NCBI RefSeq assembly: GCF_000372745.1
Contig: NZ_KB889697.1
Span: 186,001 to 250,000 of the forward strand
Direction of reading: 5' to 3'
DNA from: Embleya scabrispora DSM 41855
Lineage (GTDB): Bacteria; Actinomycetota; Actinomycetes; Streptomycetales; Streptomycetaceae
DNA length: 64,000 bases
Shown here: positions 27,271 to 34,626 of the stretch, one piece after another
Layout: every line of letters starts with the position of its first letter
Numbering within the stretch: position 1 is the first letter of the stretch
Translations under genes and position numbers: made by a program
The notes under the pieces: model-generated
What the model saw: the letters and a program-made list of their open reading frames with translations, nothing else
The model's database searches: none
Told to the model about the DNA's origin: nothing

Positions 27271-27960
27271 TCAGGCGCTCTTGCGGAACCGCTCCAGGTC
27301 CCGACCGAGCTCGCGCAGTACGGCGCTGTTGATGTCGTACGCGAACAGCACCTCCTGGATCACCAGTTCCTGCTCCTCGGCGTCCCACGGCGCGTTGTTC
27401 ATCGCCGCGCGGTAGGCGTCCTTCCACGCGGTCAGGTCGCCGAGTCCGTCGAACACGTAGAAGTCGCTGCCTTGGGTGCCCGGCAGGTCGTAGTGCTTGC
27501 GCATCTGCTTGGCGATGAACTGGCCACCGGACATGTCGCCGAGGTAGCGGGTGTAGTGGTGGGCCACGAAGCCGCCGGCCCAGTCGTAGCACTTGTCCCG
27601 CATCCGGTCGGTATAGCGCCGGGTGGCCTCGTTCGCGGGCCACTCCTGCTTCCAGTTCTCGCCGGCCAGGAAAAGCATGTCGGCTTCGAGCACGGCCCGG
27701 CGGTCCAGTCGCGCGTCGGCGAACGGGGCGCCGATCGGGTCGTTGCGCATCGTGTCCGCGGCGTCGTCGAGCACGAGATAGGCCCAGTAGTGCTGGGCCA
27801 CCATCGCGGTGTAGGCGTCCCGGGTCAGTTCGCCCTTCATCAGCGCCTCCAGGAAGCCCGAGCCCTCGGCTTCCTGGTGAAAGGCCCACGAGCGCTTGCG
27901 CAGCGACTCGGCGAAGGTCGGGGTGGCACCGGCGGTTTCGGCGGTCTCGGTCGTGGTCAT
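27271..27960 (-). CDS. hmuO: Biliverdin-producing heme oxygenase (HmuO/HO-1 type)
   Basis: A 229-residue cytosolic enzyme that opens heme to biliverdin, CO and Fe2+. The proximal heme-ligand His is in SWAFHQEAEGSGF at residue 28. The distal-helix motif is HHYTRYLGDMSGGQFIAK near 143-160, with the conserved GDxSGGQ kink. Length is normal. The ATG at 27960 follows AGGGGAAACC. It is divergent from the iron-box-controlled surface protein genes and lies upstream of the Dpp-type importer on the same strand. The expected role is release of iron from imported heme. Confidence 0.95.
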   Translation of the reverse strand: MTTTETAETAGATPTFAESLRKRSWAFHQEAEGSGFLEALMKGELTRDAYTAMVAQHYWAYLVLDDAADTMRNDPIGAPFADARLDRRAVLEADMLFLAGENWKQEWPANEATRRYTDRMRDKCYDWAGGFVAHHYTRYLGDMSGGQFIAKQMRKHYDLPGTQGSDFYVFDGLGDLTAWKDAYRAAMNNAPWDAEEQELVIQEVLFAYDINSAVLRELGRDLERFRKSA

Positions 27961-28161
27961 GAGGTTTCCCCTAGGTGCGACAAGATCTACCGAACACGCA
28001 CGAATGGTGCGGACGGTGCGAACTGTGATGAGCCAGGCGGCTTCGCCCGTGCGGATTCGACACTTCGCCCAGGGCGCAGCGCCGGCAGCGATTCGGGTCG
28101 CCGCCCGTTTCCGCTGGTCCTCGCAGTCTGTGTGGCGCCAGGCGGTGCCGTCAATAAGTTA

Positions 28162-28187
28162 CCGACAACTTGTCGGCACGTTGTCGG
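28162..28187. promoter_or_regulatory. Three-half-site operator of unknown regulator
   Basis: CCGACAA, one base, TTGTCGG form a perfect 15-bp palindrome (28162-28176). A third TTGTCGG half-site follows four bases later (28181-28187). The array sits between the heme oxygenase start and the iron box. No known actinobacterial operator is confidently matched. Confidence 0.55.
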
Positions 28188-28322
28188 CGGGGCTCGGCCC
28201 GCCTCCGCTCGCCCGAGTCGGCGCCGCCGGCCGGCCGGAGCCCGCCCCGCGGCGCGAGCCGAGCGCTCGATCGCGGCCGTCTCCCGGGCAACCCCCGGCA
28301 GTTCCGCCGATTCGACCCGGTC

Positions 28323-28341
28323 TTAGGATAGCCTCACCTCC
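28323..28341. promoter_or_regulatory. DmdR/IdeR-type iron box
   Basis: TTAGGATAGCCTCACCT agrees closely with the actinobacterial iron box TTAGGTTAGGCTCACCTAA bound by DmdR1/IdeR with Fe2+. It lies 45 bp before the GTG of the first surface protein gene, where binding would repress transcription in iron-replete cells. Confidence 0.8.
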
Positions 28342-28385
28342 CATCATTCCGTACGCAGTCGTACGGTCGGCCCAGAGGAAACAAC

Positions 28386-29084
28386 GTGAGCCCTGCCCGC
28401 ACCGGACGCCTCGGCGGCGCCGTCGCCGCCGTCGCGACGCTCCTCCTCGCCTGGTCGCTCGGCGGCCCGGCGAGTCCCGCGCACGCGACCGGTACCCCGG
28501 CAGCGGGCAAAGCCACCCTGACCGCGGAGAAGACCACCGGACTGGACCCGGCGGGCGACGTGGTCAAGCTGGTCGGCAAGGGCTTCACGCCGGGCGTCCG
28601 GCTGTTCATCCTGCCGTGCGATCCCGCCCAGGGCGCGGGCCGCGCATGCGACATGGGCTCGTTCTCCGGTCCCACCGAGGCGGACGCGACCGGCTCGTTC
28701 GGCACGGACGTCAAGGTCGCCGCAAAGTTCGGCGCCGTCGACTGCCTCAAGACCCGATGCGCCATCGCCACGTCCAACTCGGCCAACGGCAAGGACCGCA
28801 CGCAGGAGGTCTACCTGCCGATCGGCTTCCGGGGCGAGGACCCGGGCCTGCCGGCGAGCCCGCCGCCGGCCACCGCCGCGCCCCAGGCCGGGGCGCCCGG
28901 CGCCGGCGCGCCGAAGACGTCGGCCGCCCCGCCCGCAGCGGCGCCGAGCACCGCTCCCACGAAGTCCGCGGCCGAGGACGAGGACGACGGCAAGGGCGGC
29001 CTGATCATCGGGCTGATCGCCGCCGTCGTGGTGGTCCTGGTGGTCGTCGGCGTCGTCGTCAAGCGCCGTCGCCCGAGCGCCTGA
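28386..29084 (+). CDS. Membrane-anchored neocarzinostatin-fold surface protein
   Basis: A 232-residue exported protein of the heme/iron locus. A signal peptide (about 1-35, ending PAHA) precedes a domain of about 110 residues resembling the neocarzinostatin/macromomycin Ig-like fold: TTGLDPAGDVVKLVGKGF, then a C-terminal VDCLKTRCAIATSNSANG. Its cysteines (78, 88, 120, 125) repeat the 10- and 5-residue spacing of the two disulfides of neocarzinostatin. A Pro/Ala linker leads to a transmembrane helix (about 207-227) and KRRR. The GTG at 28386 follows GAGGAAA. It lies behind the iron box and is first of three co-directional genes. It could be a surface receptor for heme or another iron compound. 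Ligand binding is inference. Confidence 0.75.
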   Translation: MSPARTGRLGGAVAAVATLLLAWSLGGPASPAHATGTPAAGKATLTAEKTTGLDPAGDVVKLVGKGFTPGVRLFILPCDPAQGAGRACDMGSFSGPTEADATGSFGTDVKVAAKFGAVDCLKTRCAIATSNSANGKDRTQEVYLPIGFRGEDPGLPASPPPATAAPQAGAPGAGAPKTSAAPPAAAPSTAPTKSAAEDEDDGKGGLIIGLIAAVVVVLVVVGVVVKRRRPSA

Positions 29085-29166
29085 CCCGCGGCTCCTCGCC
29101 CTGTCGACCTCCCATCCAACGAGCCACCGAGCCGACCGGCTCGTCCTCAACCCCCGGAGACCGCAC

Positions 29167-29778
29167 ATGCGCACATCCCGTACCGCCGCCGCCGTTGCCG
29201 CCACCGCGATCGCCGGCCTCGGCGTACTCGCCGCCTCTCCCGCGTCGGCCGCGGACGCGCCGACGATCTCCCTGTCCAAGGCGACCGGCATCGCCGTCGG
29301 CGGCGAGGAGATCACCGTCACCGGCAAGAACTTCAAGCCGGGCAAGGGCGTGTACATCGCGCAGACCGTGGCCAAGCCGGCCGGCGGCGTGCCGACCCAG
29401 TACGGCAACGCCGGCTACGTCCCGCAGGTCGGTCCGGACGGCACCTTCTCGGTCAAGATCAAGCCCGCGCAGAGCTTCGAGGGCAAGGACAAGAAGAAGG
29501 TCGACTGCGCCGCCACCGCGTGCTTCGTGGCGACCTTCAACGACCACACCGACATCGCCAACCGCGATCAGGACGTGTGGGTCCCGGTGACCTTCGGCAC
29601 CGCCGCGCCGGCCGCCGCCACACCGCAGACCGGTGCCACCACCGAGGCCGGCGACCCGAAGCTGCCCAAGACCGGCTCGTCGAGCACGCAGCTCGCCTAC
29701 GTGGGTGCGGGCATGCTGGTGGTCGGCGTGGGCGCGGTGGCCGCGTCCCGTCGGCGCCGCGACTCCGCGCGCGCCTGA
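29167..29778 (+). CDS. LPKTG-anchored neocarzinostatin-fold surface protein
   Basis: A 203-residue protein. The signal peptide (1-29, ASPASAAD) is followed by a domain like that of its upstream neighbour (ATGIAVGGEEITVTGKNF; VDCAATACFVATFNDHTD). It keeps only the second cysteine pair (114 and 119). A Pro/Thr/Ala linker leads to a sortase signal: LPKTG at 166-170, a hydrophobic helix and RRRR. It is therefore expected to be covalently attached to peptidoglycan. The ATG follows GGAGACC. Together with the membrane-anchored paralogue it would form a wall-to-membrane relay, as the HtaA/HmuT heme proteins do in corynebacteria. That analogy is inference; HtaA motifs are not present. Confidence 0.78.
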   Translation: MRTSRTAAAVAATAIAGLGVLAASPASAADAPTISLSKATGIAVGGEEITVTGKNFKPGKGVYIAQTVAKPAGGVPTQYGNAGYVPQVGPDGTFSVKIKPAQSFEGKDKKKVDCAATACFVATFNDHTDIANRDQDVWVPVTFGTAAPAAATPQTGATTEAGDPKLPKTGSSSTQLAYVGAGMLVVGVGAVAASRRRRDSARA

Positions 29779-29819
29779 CCACCCGGGCCATCCCACCCCT
29801 ACCGCCGGAGGCGACCCGC

Positions 29820-30143
29820 ATGAGCGAGGCGACCGTCAACCCGTTCGGAGCGGACGCGATCACCGCGGTCTGCAAGCACATGAACGACGACCACCCCGAG
29901 GACTGCCTGTTGATCTCGCGTGGTCTCGGCGGGCAGCCGGACGCCACCTCGGCCACCATGACCGGCCTGGACGGCGACGCGGCGTACTACTCGGCGATCG
30001 TGGCCGGGCAGCCGATCGCGGTACGGGTGCCGTGGAGCCGCTCGATCACCGAGCGTCGGGACGTGCGGATCGAGGTCGTCACGCAGTACAACGAGGCGTG
30101 CAAGGCACTGGGGCTGCCGGCCCGCGGCGAGGGCGAGCACTGA
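29820..30143 (+). CDS. DUF2470 domain protein (heme-utilisation associated)
   Basis: A 107-residue protein consisting of one DUF2470 domain: NPFGADAITAVCKHMNDDHPEDCL at the N-terminus is the signature (HxxxDHxxD type), followed by GLDGDAAYY and an IRVPWSR-like strand VRVPWSRSITER. The same domain forms the C-terminal part of HugZ/HutZ heme-degrading proteins, where the conserved His binds heme. The ATG at 29820 follows GGAGGCG. It is the third gene of the iron-box transcript and is followed by two strong hairpins. A role in binding heme, or handing it to the heme oxygenase encoded divergently, fits but is unproven. Confidence 0.82.
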   Translation: MSEATVNPFGADAITAVCKHMNDDHPEDCLLISRGLGGQPDATSATMTGLDGDAAYYSAIVAGQPIAVRVPWSRSITERRDVRIEVVTQYNEACKALGLPARGEGEH

Positions 30144-30183
30144 GCCGGGAAGACCGAGCCGGGACGACGGGCGGGAACCGACA

Positions 30184-30212
30184 GGCCGGCCGGCCCGACT
30201 GTCCGGCCGGCC
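30184..30212. terminator. Hairpin after the DUF2470 gene
   Basis: GGCCGGCCGG (30184-30193) and CCGGCCGGCC (30203-30212) form a perfect 10-bp stem with a 9-base loop, 40 bp after the stop codon. There is no T-run. Confidence 0.5.
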
Positions 30213-30234
30213 CTCCATCTGTAACAAGCGTCAC

Positions 30235-30278
30235 GCCGACGGCCCGGGAGGACTTCCTCCCGGGCCGTCGGCGTTGTT
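30235..30278 (+). terminator. Strong intrinsic terminator of the surface-protein operon
   Basis: An 18-bp perfect inverted repeat (30235-30252 with 30255-30272) with a minimal loop is followed by GTTGTT. It ends the iron-box transcript before the MFS gene. Confidence 0.8.
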
Positions 30279-30419
30279 GCATCGGGTGAGAGAGGCGCTG
30301 AGGGGGCGCACCGGCGCCGGAAAAACCTGCCGGCTACACCTGTACAAAAAGATATAGTGAGCTTTGCTCAGCATAAGGCTCCGCCCACCCACTTCCCCAA
30401 AGCGAAGGCCCTCTGCCGT

Positions 30420-31886
30420 ATGCCGCCCATATCCGCGTCCCGCCTCAGTCAGAAGGTCGTGGTCGGCGCCGTCTTCGTCGCCGCGATGTTCGTCAACATC
30501 CTCGACATCACCATCATCAACGTCGCGCTCCCCGCGATCGGCAAGGACCTCGGCGCGTCGCAGGCGAGCCTGGCCACGGTCGCGGTGGGCTACCTGGTCA
30601 GCCTCGCGGTGTTCATTCCCGCGTCCGGCTGGCTCGGCGACCGCTTCGGCACCAAGCGGATCTTCCTGATCGCACTGGCCCTGTTCACCGGCGCGTCCGC
30701 GCTGTGCGGACTGGCGCAGAACATCGACCAACTGGTGCTCTTCCGGATCCTGCAGGGCGCCGGCGGCGGCATGCTGACGCCGGTCGGCATGGCGATGATG
30801 TTCCGGGTCTTCCCGCCCGAGGAGCGGGTGCGCGCGTCCCGCATCCTGATGGTCCCCACCGCACTGGCCCCCGCCCTCGGTCCGGTGCTCGGCGGCCTGC
30901 TCGTGGACAAGGCGTCCTGGCACTGGGTCTTCTACATCAACCTGCCGGTCGGGGTGGCCGCGTTCGTGTTCGGCCTGGTCTTCCTGGAGGAGTACGAGAA
31001 CCCCAAGGCGGGTCGCTTCGACCTGCCCGGTTTCGTCCTGTCCGGAGCCGGCTTCGCACTGCTGATGTACGCACTGAGCGAGGGCGCGACCAAGGGTTGG
31101 GGCTCGCCGATCATCCTGTCCACCGGAATCGCCGGACTGATCCTGTGCATCGCGATGGTCTTCGTCGAGCTGCGGGTCAAGGAGCCGATGCTGCACCTGC
31201 GGCTGCTCCGCGACCGGCTGTTCGTCAGCACCAACGTGGTGTCGATGGTCAACTCCGCCGCGTTCCTGGGCGTGCTGTACGTCTTCCCGCTGATGCAGCA
31301 GCAGGCATTCGGCAAGTCGGCCCTGGAGACCGGCCTGCTCACCTTCCCGGAGGCGTTCGGTGTGGTGATCGCCACCCAGTGGGTCTCGCGCCTGTACCCG
31401 GTGGTCGGACCGCGCCGGCTGATGGCGGGCGGCCTGCTCGGCATCGGCGCGTGCGCGGCGCTGCTCGCCCTGGTCGACGGCGATACCGCGCCCGCGCTGA
31501 TCGTGGTGCTGATGTTCTGCACCGGCGCCTCGATGGCGCACGTGATGATCCCGATGCAGGCGGCCGCGTTCGCGCGGACCGCGCCTGCCGACAACGGCCG
31601 CGCCTCGACCATCTTCAACGTGCAGCGCCAGCTCGGCTCGGCCCTGGGCGTCGCGCTCCTGGCGAGCGTGCTCGCGGGGATCGGCACGATGACGACCCGC
31701 TCCGGCGGCGCCCCGAGCCCGAACCTGCACGCGTACCACGTGGCCTTCCTGGTCGCCGCCGGCCTCGCGGTCCTGGGCGCGATCGCCGCCCTGACCATCC
31801 GCGACGCGGACGCCGCCTCCACCCTCCGCAGGAAGACGGAGGTCGTCCCCGCCCCCGAGCCGGCCACGGAGAACGCCACGGTCTGA
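30420..31886 (+). CDS. MFS transporter, DHA2 (EmrB/QacA) family
   Basis: A 488-residue drug:proton antiporter-type membrane protein with about 14 helices. Motif A is GWLGDRFGTKR near 75, motif D1 NILDITIINVALPAIG near 30, and motif C PALGPVLGGLL near 150. The ATG at 30420 (MPPISASRL) is preferred. An earlier in-frame GTG at 30357 lies directly after the AT-rich stretch AAAAAGATATA, which looks like a promoter, so that start would be leaderless. It follows the strong terminator of the heme locus and is read as a separate unit. Export substrate unknown. Confidence 0.88.
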   Translation: MPPISASRLSQKVVVGAVFVAAMFVNILDITIINVALPAIGKDLGASQASLATVAVGYLVSLAVFIPASGWLGDRFGTKRIFLIALALFTGASALCGLAQNIDQLVLFRILQGAGGGMLTPVGMAMMFRVFPPEERVRASRILMVPTALAPALGPVLGGLLVDKASWHWVFYINLPVGVAAFVFGLVFLEEYENPKAGRFDLPGFVLSGAGFALLMYALSEGATKGWGSPIILSTGIAGLILCIAMVFVELRVKEPMLHLRLLRDRLFVSTNVVSMVNSAAFLGVLYVFPLMQQQAFGKSALETGLLTFPEAFGVVIATQWVSRLYPVVGPRRLMAGGLLGIGACAALLALVDGDTAPALIVVLMFCTGASMAHVMIPMQAAAFARTAPADNGRASTIFNVQRQLGSALGVALLASVLAGIGTMTTRSGGAPSPNLHAYHVAFLVAAGLAVLGAIAALTIRDADAASTLRRKTEVVPAPEPATENATV

Positions 31887-31907
31887 GGCCCCGCCCGTCT
31901 CGGTCCG

Positions 31908-33179
31908 CTAGGCCCGGAAGCGCCAGGCCACATGCGCGGAGCGCCTGCGCATCGTCTCGCGTCGCTCCGGCCCGGTGATCGAGCGCGTGCTCACCGCGAG
32001 GTGACCCCGTACCTCGTGCCGCGGGACCACCCGCGCCCGGACCGTGGGCTGTTCGCGCGGATCGAGCCAGCGGTGCGTGGCGAAGACCTCGGTACGGCCC
32101 TCGGTGTCCAGCCAGTTCGGCACACCGGGATCCAGCGCGCCGATCACGACCCGGATCAGACCGTCCGGATCGGCCTCCGCCTGCACGTGGTTGAGCGAGG
32201 TCTGCCGGTTGGCGAAGTCGAGCGACTCGAACCAACCGGGGCTGTACAGCTGGAGATCCCACTGCGCCGAGACGCGCGGATCGGTCTCCACGATCAGCAC
32301 CTGATCATCCGTCAGCCGTACTCGCGCAAAGCCGTACACGACCTCCTTGACTCCGCCGGCCACCGTGGCCGGTGTGCTGAAGGTGTTCACCGGCTGCCGA
32401 TCACCGGTGGTGCGCACCCAGTCGTTCCACACCTCGATCGAGTTCTCCACCGACGTCGCCGCGCCGTTCAGCATCCCCGCGACCCGCTCCGGGGTGACCC
32501 GCGTGGCCGGTTGCCCCTGGGTGTCCAGGCGTTCGAGGGCCAGCATGGCCGGTTGTTCCGGCTTCCAGTCGAAGTAGTAGTCGCGCACATGCAGGACCCG
32601 GGCGTCCGGGGTCAGGCGGACCCAGTTCCCGGGTTGCTCGTCGGCGCTGAGGATGATCTCGACGGTGTCGCCGGGGCCGACACCCAGTGCGGTCGAGGAG
32701 GTCTCCGCGACGATGTCGGTGCGCCCGGCGTGCATGTCCCCCGGCTTGACCTGGAGGACGAACTTCTCGCACGCGTTCATCGTCACGGTGAGCCGGTACA
32801 CGCCGTCCCCGGCGATCGGCGCGCGGCGCGCGTTCTGGTCCACGTTCGGCCCGCCCCAGCGGTACGCGAGGTCGTTGTGGGTGAAGAACGCCGGGTTCTG
32901 CGGATCGGTCGCGGCGAGTTGGTAGGTCAGCCAGCAGGCGACCTGATTGGCCAGGTGCCGGATCCCCTCGGCCCGGTCGGCGTCGGTCGCACCGGGAAAG
33001 TCGGCCTCCAGGATGCGATCGCCGAGCGCGGCCATGCGCTCGCAATAGGCGCGCCACGCGGTGCCGTTGACCACCTCGCGCGCGCTCGGGTCGTTGCGCT
33101 GTGGGTCGTTGCGCTGTGGGTCGCGGCGGTGGGGGTCGTCGCGGTGCGGGTCGTTCGTGTGCCGCAGGCTCGGGTGCAC
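31908..33179 (-). CDS. DUF1214-domain protein
   Basis: A 423-residue protein of unknown function. The C-terminal half shows the DUF1214 pattern: VRLTDDQVLIVETDPRVSAQ, WDLQLYSPGWFESLDFANRQ and SLNHVQAEADPDGLIRVVIG. The family is often found beside lipid or aromatic degradation genes. The N-terminus is odd: about 20 residues built from DPHR/DPQRN units, matching a DNA array of GGGTCG-type repeats at about 33090-33165. The true start may lie downstream of this tail. The GTG at 33179 is one base from the sulfotransferase stop, so the two genes are co-transcribed and probably act together. Confidence 0.75.
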   Translation of the reverse strand: MHPSLRHTNDPHRDDPHRRDPQRNDPQRNDPSAREVVNGTAWRAYCERMAALGDRILEADFPGATDADRAEGIRHLANQVACWLTYQLAATDPQNPAFFTHNDLAYRWGGPNVDQNARRAPIAGDGVYRLTVTMNACEKFVLQVKPGDMHAGRTDIVAETSSTALGVGPGDTVEIILSADEQPGNWVRLTPDARVLHVRDYYFDWKPEQPAMLALERLDTQGQPATRVTPERVAGMLNGAATSVENSIEVWNDWVRTTGDRQPVNTFSTPATVAGGVKEVVYGFARVRLTDDQVLIVETDPRVSAQWDLQLYSPGWFESLDFANRQTSLNHVQAEADPDGLIRVVIGALDPGVPNWLDTEGRTEVFATHRWLDPREQPTVRARVVPRHEVRGHLAVSTRSITGPERRETMRRRSAHVAWRFRA

Positions 33180-33180
33180 G

Positions 33181-34434
33181 TCAGATCTCTTCCGTCGGGA
33201 CCAGGAACCGCTTCTGATACTCCGTCAGCCGAGATCGTACGTCCTCCCGGTCCAGTCCGAGGTCCTCGAACGAGTAGTTGTGCCGACCGTGCCTGCCCTG
33301 CGGACGATCGGCCAGGTACGCGCGCATCGCGTCCTCGGCCTCGGCGGTGAGGTCGAGGCCGAATGTGGTGTACAAGTCGCGCACCACCGCGATCGGGTCG
33401 CGCATGAAGTCGGCGTAGGCCGAATCGTGCCAGTCGGCCTCGGCGATCCGGCCCGCGTCGTGAAACGCGGTGAGCCGGTCGTAGGCGCCGCACCACAGGT
33501 CGCTCTGGGTGCGGGCGACGTCGCGAATGTCGGACGCGTTGCCGTACGCGTGGTGAATCGTGGCGATCAGGCTGCTCAGCGACGCGAGCACGGTGAGCGG
33601 GTCGCGGTGGGTCACCGCCAGGCGCGCGTCCGGGTAGACGTCGACCAGCGCGTCCAGGGTGAGCAGGTGGGCGGGCGACTTGAGCACCCAGCGGGTCCGC
33701 CCCGGCGTGCGGCGCTGGAGGATTTGCAGCACGAGTCGGTGGTAGGCGTACGCGGGCCGCATGTCGCACTCGGCCAGCCACGCGGCGTAGGACGGAATCG
33801 CGAACTGCCCGGTGAAGTCCTCGGACCGGAACGCGAGCGCGTGTGCGCTGATGCACTCCTTGGGCAGCGTGCCGCTCTTCTCGTGGATCGCGTCCATGGC
33901 CGGCACCGCGCCGGTGATGAACCGGATCTCGCGCTCGGCGAGCCCGATCCGCGGGTCGGCGTCCCGGGTCGCGGGCTCCGGCGGCGGTACGGGTCGCAGG
34001 AACTCCCAGGTGGTCGGCACCCGGTTCGCCGGGTCCCGGGCCAGCAGCGCGTGCAGGATCGAGGTACCGGTCCGCGGGCCGCCGGTGACGAAGATCGGCC
34101 GGTGGATCGGCTCGTCCGACACGCCGGGGTCGTCCCTTACGTAGCGGGCGATCTGGAGCCGCACCTCCAGGAGGCGGGAGACCCACGTGTGCGCCCACCA
34201 GCGGCCGACCCGGTCGAGGTTCGCCTCGTGCTCGAGTGCGTACAGCAGCCGGTCCAGGCCCTCGCGAAAGCCCGGCTCGTCCTCGCCCGGGTCGCTCAGC
34301 CCGGTCCTGGCCCGCGCCTCGCCGAGCAGCGCGTCGGCGGCGAACGGCCGGTCGAGGTCGTCGGTGAGCGGCGGAATGTCGCCGGCGGCGAGGGTCCGGG
34401 TCCAGGCGGCGCGCTGCGGTGGTGTCCAGGGCAT
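33181..34434 (-). CDS. PAPS-dependent sulfotransferase family protein
   Basis: A 417-residue protein of the actinobacterial sulfotransferase family. The PAPS 5'-phosphosulfate loop is FVTGGPRTGTSIL near 115-127. The 3'-phosphate segment is RWVLKSPAHLLTLDALVDVYPDARLAVTHRDP, giving the later Ser/Arg contacts. The ATG at 34434 follows GGGAG. It is divergent from cysC, whose product makes PAPS, with 192 bp between. It is followed at one base by the DUF1214 gene. Sulfation of a lipid, sterol or hydroxylated small molecule is likely; acceptor unknown. A CTGAAG-AGC-CGTCAG palindrome lies 89 bp upstream. Confidence 0.87.
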   Translation of the reverse strand: MPWTPPQRAAWTRTLAAGDIPPLTDDLDRPFAADALLGEARARTGLSDPGEDEPGFREGLDRLLYALEHEANLDRVGRWWAHTWVSRLLEVRLQIARYVRDDPGVSDEPIHRPIFVTGGPRTGTSILHALLARDPANRVPTTWEFLRPVPPPEPATRDADPRIGLAEREIRFITGAVPAMDAIHEKSGTLPKECISAHALAFRSEDFTGQFAIPSYAAWLAECDMRPAYAYHRLVLQILQRRTPGRTRWVLKSPAHLLTLDALVDVYPDARLAVTHRDPLTVLASLSSLIATIHHAYGNASDIRDVARTQSDLWCGAYDRLTAFHDAGRIAEADWHDSAYADFMRDPIAVVRDLYTTFGLDLTAEAEDAMRAYLADRPQGRHGRHNYSFEDLGLDREDVRSRLTEYQKRFLVPTEEI

Positions 34435-34520
34435 GGCTGGGTGTCTCCCTCACATTCGGAGTCGTGGGCGAGCGCCGAGCCGGCGTGACCCTGGCGCAGG
34501 TTAGCTCTTTGTGAAGGTAA

Positions 34521-34539
34521 ATCTGAAGAGCCGTCAGAT
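34521..34539. promoter_or_regulatory. Palindromic operator between sulfotransferase and cysC
   Basis: ATCTGAAG-AGC-CGTCAGAT is an 8-bp-arm palindrome with one mismatch. Its core CTGAAG-N3-CGTCAG is one base from the CTGACG-N3-CGTCAG sites at 37428, 52443 and 61224. It lies about 90 bp from both divergent starts and could control both. Confidence 0.5.
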
Positions 34540-34626
34540 ACTTGTCCCGGGCGGCGGGCCGGATCCGGGTCGCGGGGCGGCGCCCCGTACGGTACGAATC
34601 CTCGATATCAATGCGGATGGAGAGTC

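Larger units (their letters stand above)
27961..28385. other. Divergent control region of the heme/iron locus
   Basis: 425 bp between the leftward heme oxygenase/importer transcript and the rightward surface-protein transcript. It contains an iron box at 28323-28341 and a separate palindrome with an extra half-site at 28162-28187, listed separately. No gene is supported in it. Confidence 0.6.

Noticed and set aside
28386-29778. Surface proteins as HtaA-type heme receptors
   Set aside because: HtaA motifs are missing; the cysteine spacing and text fit the neocarzinostatin fold instead.
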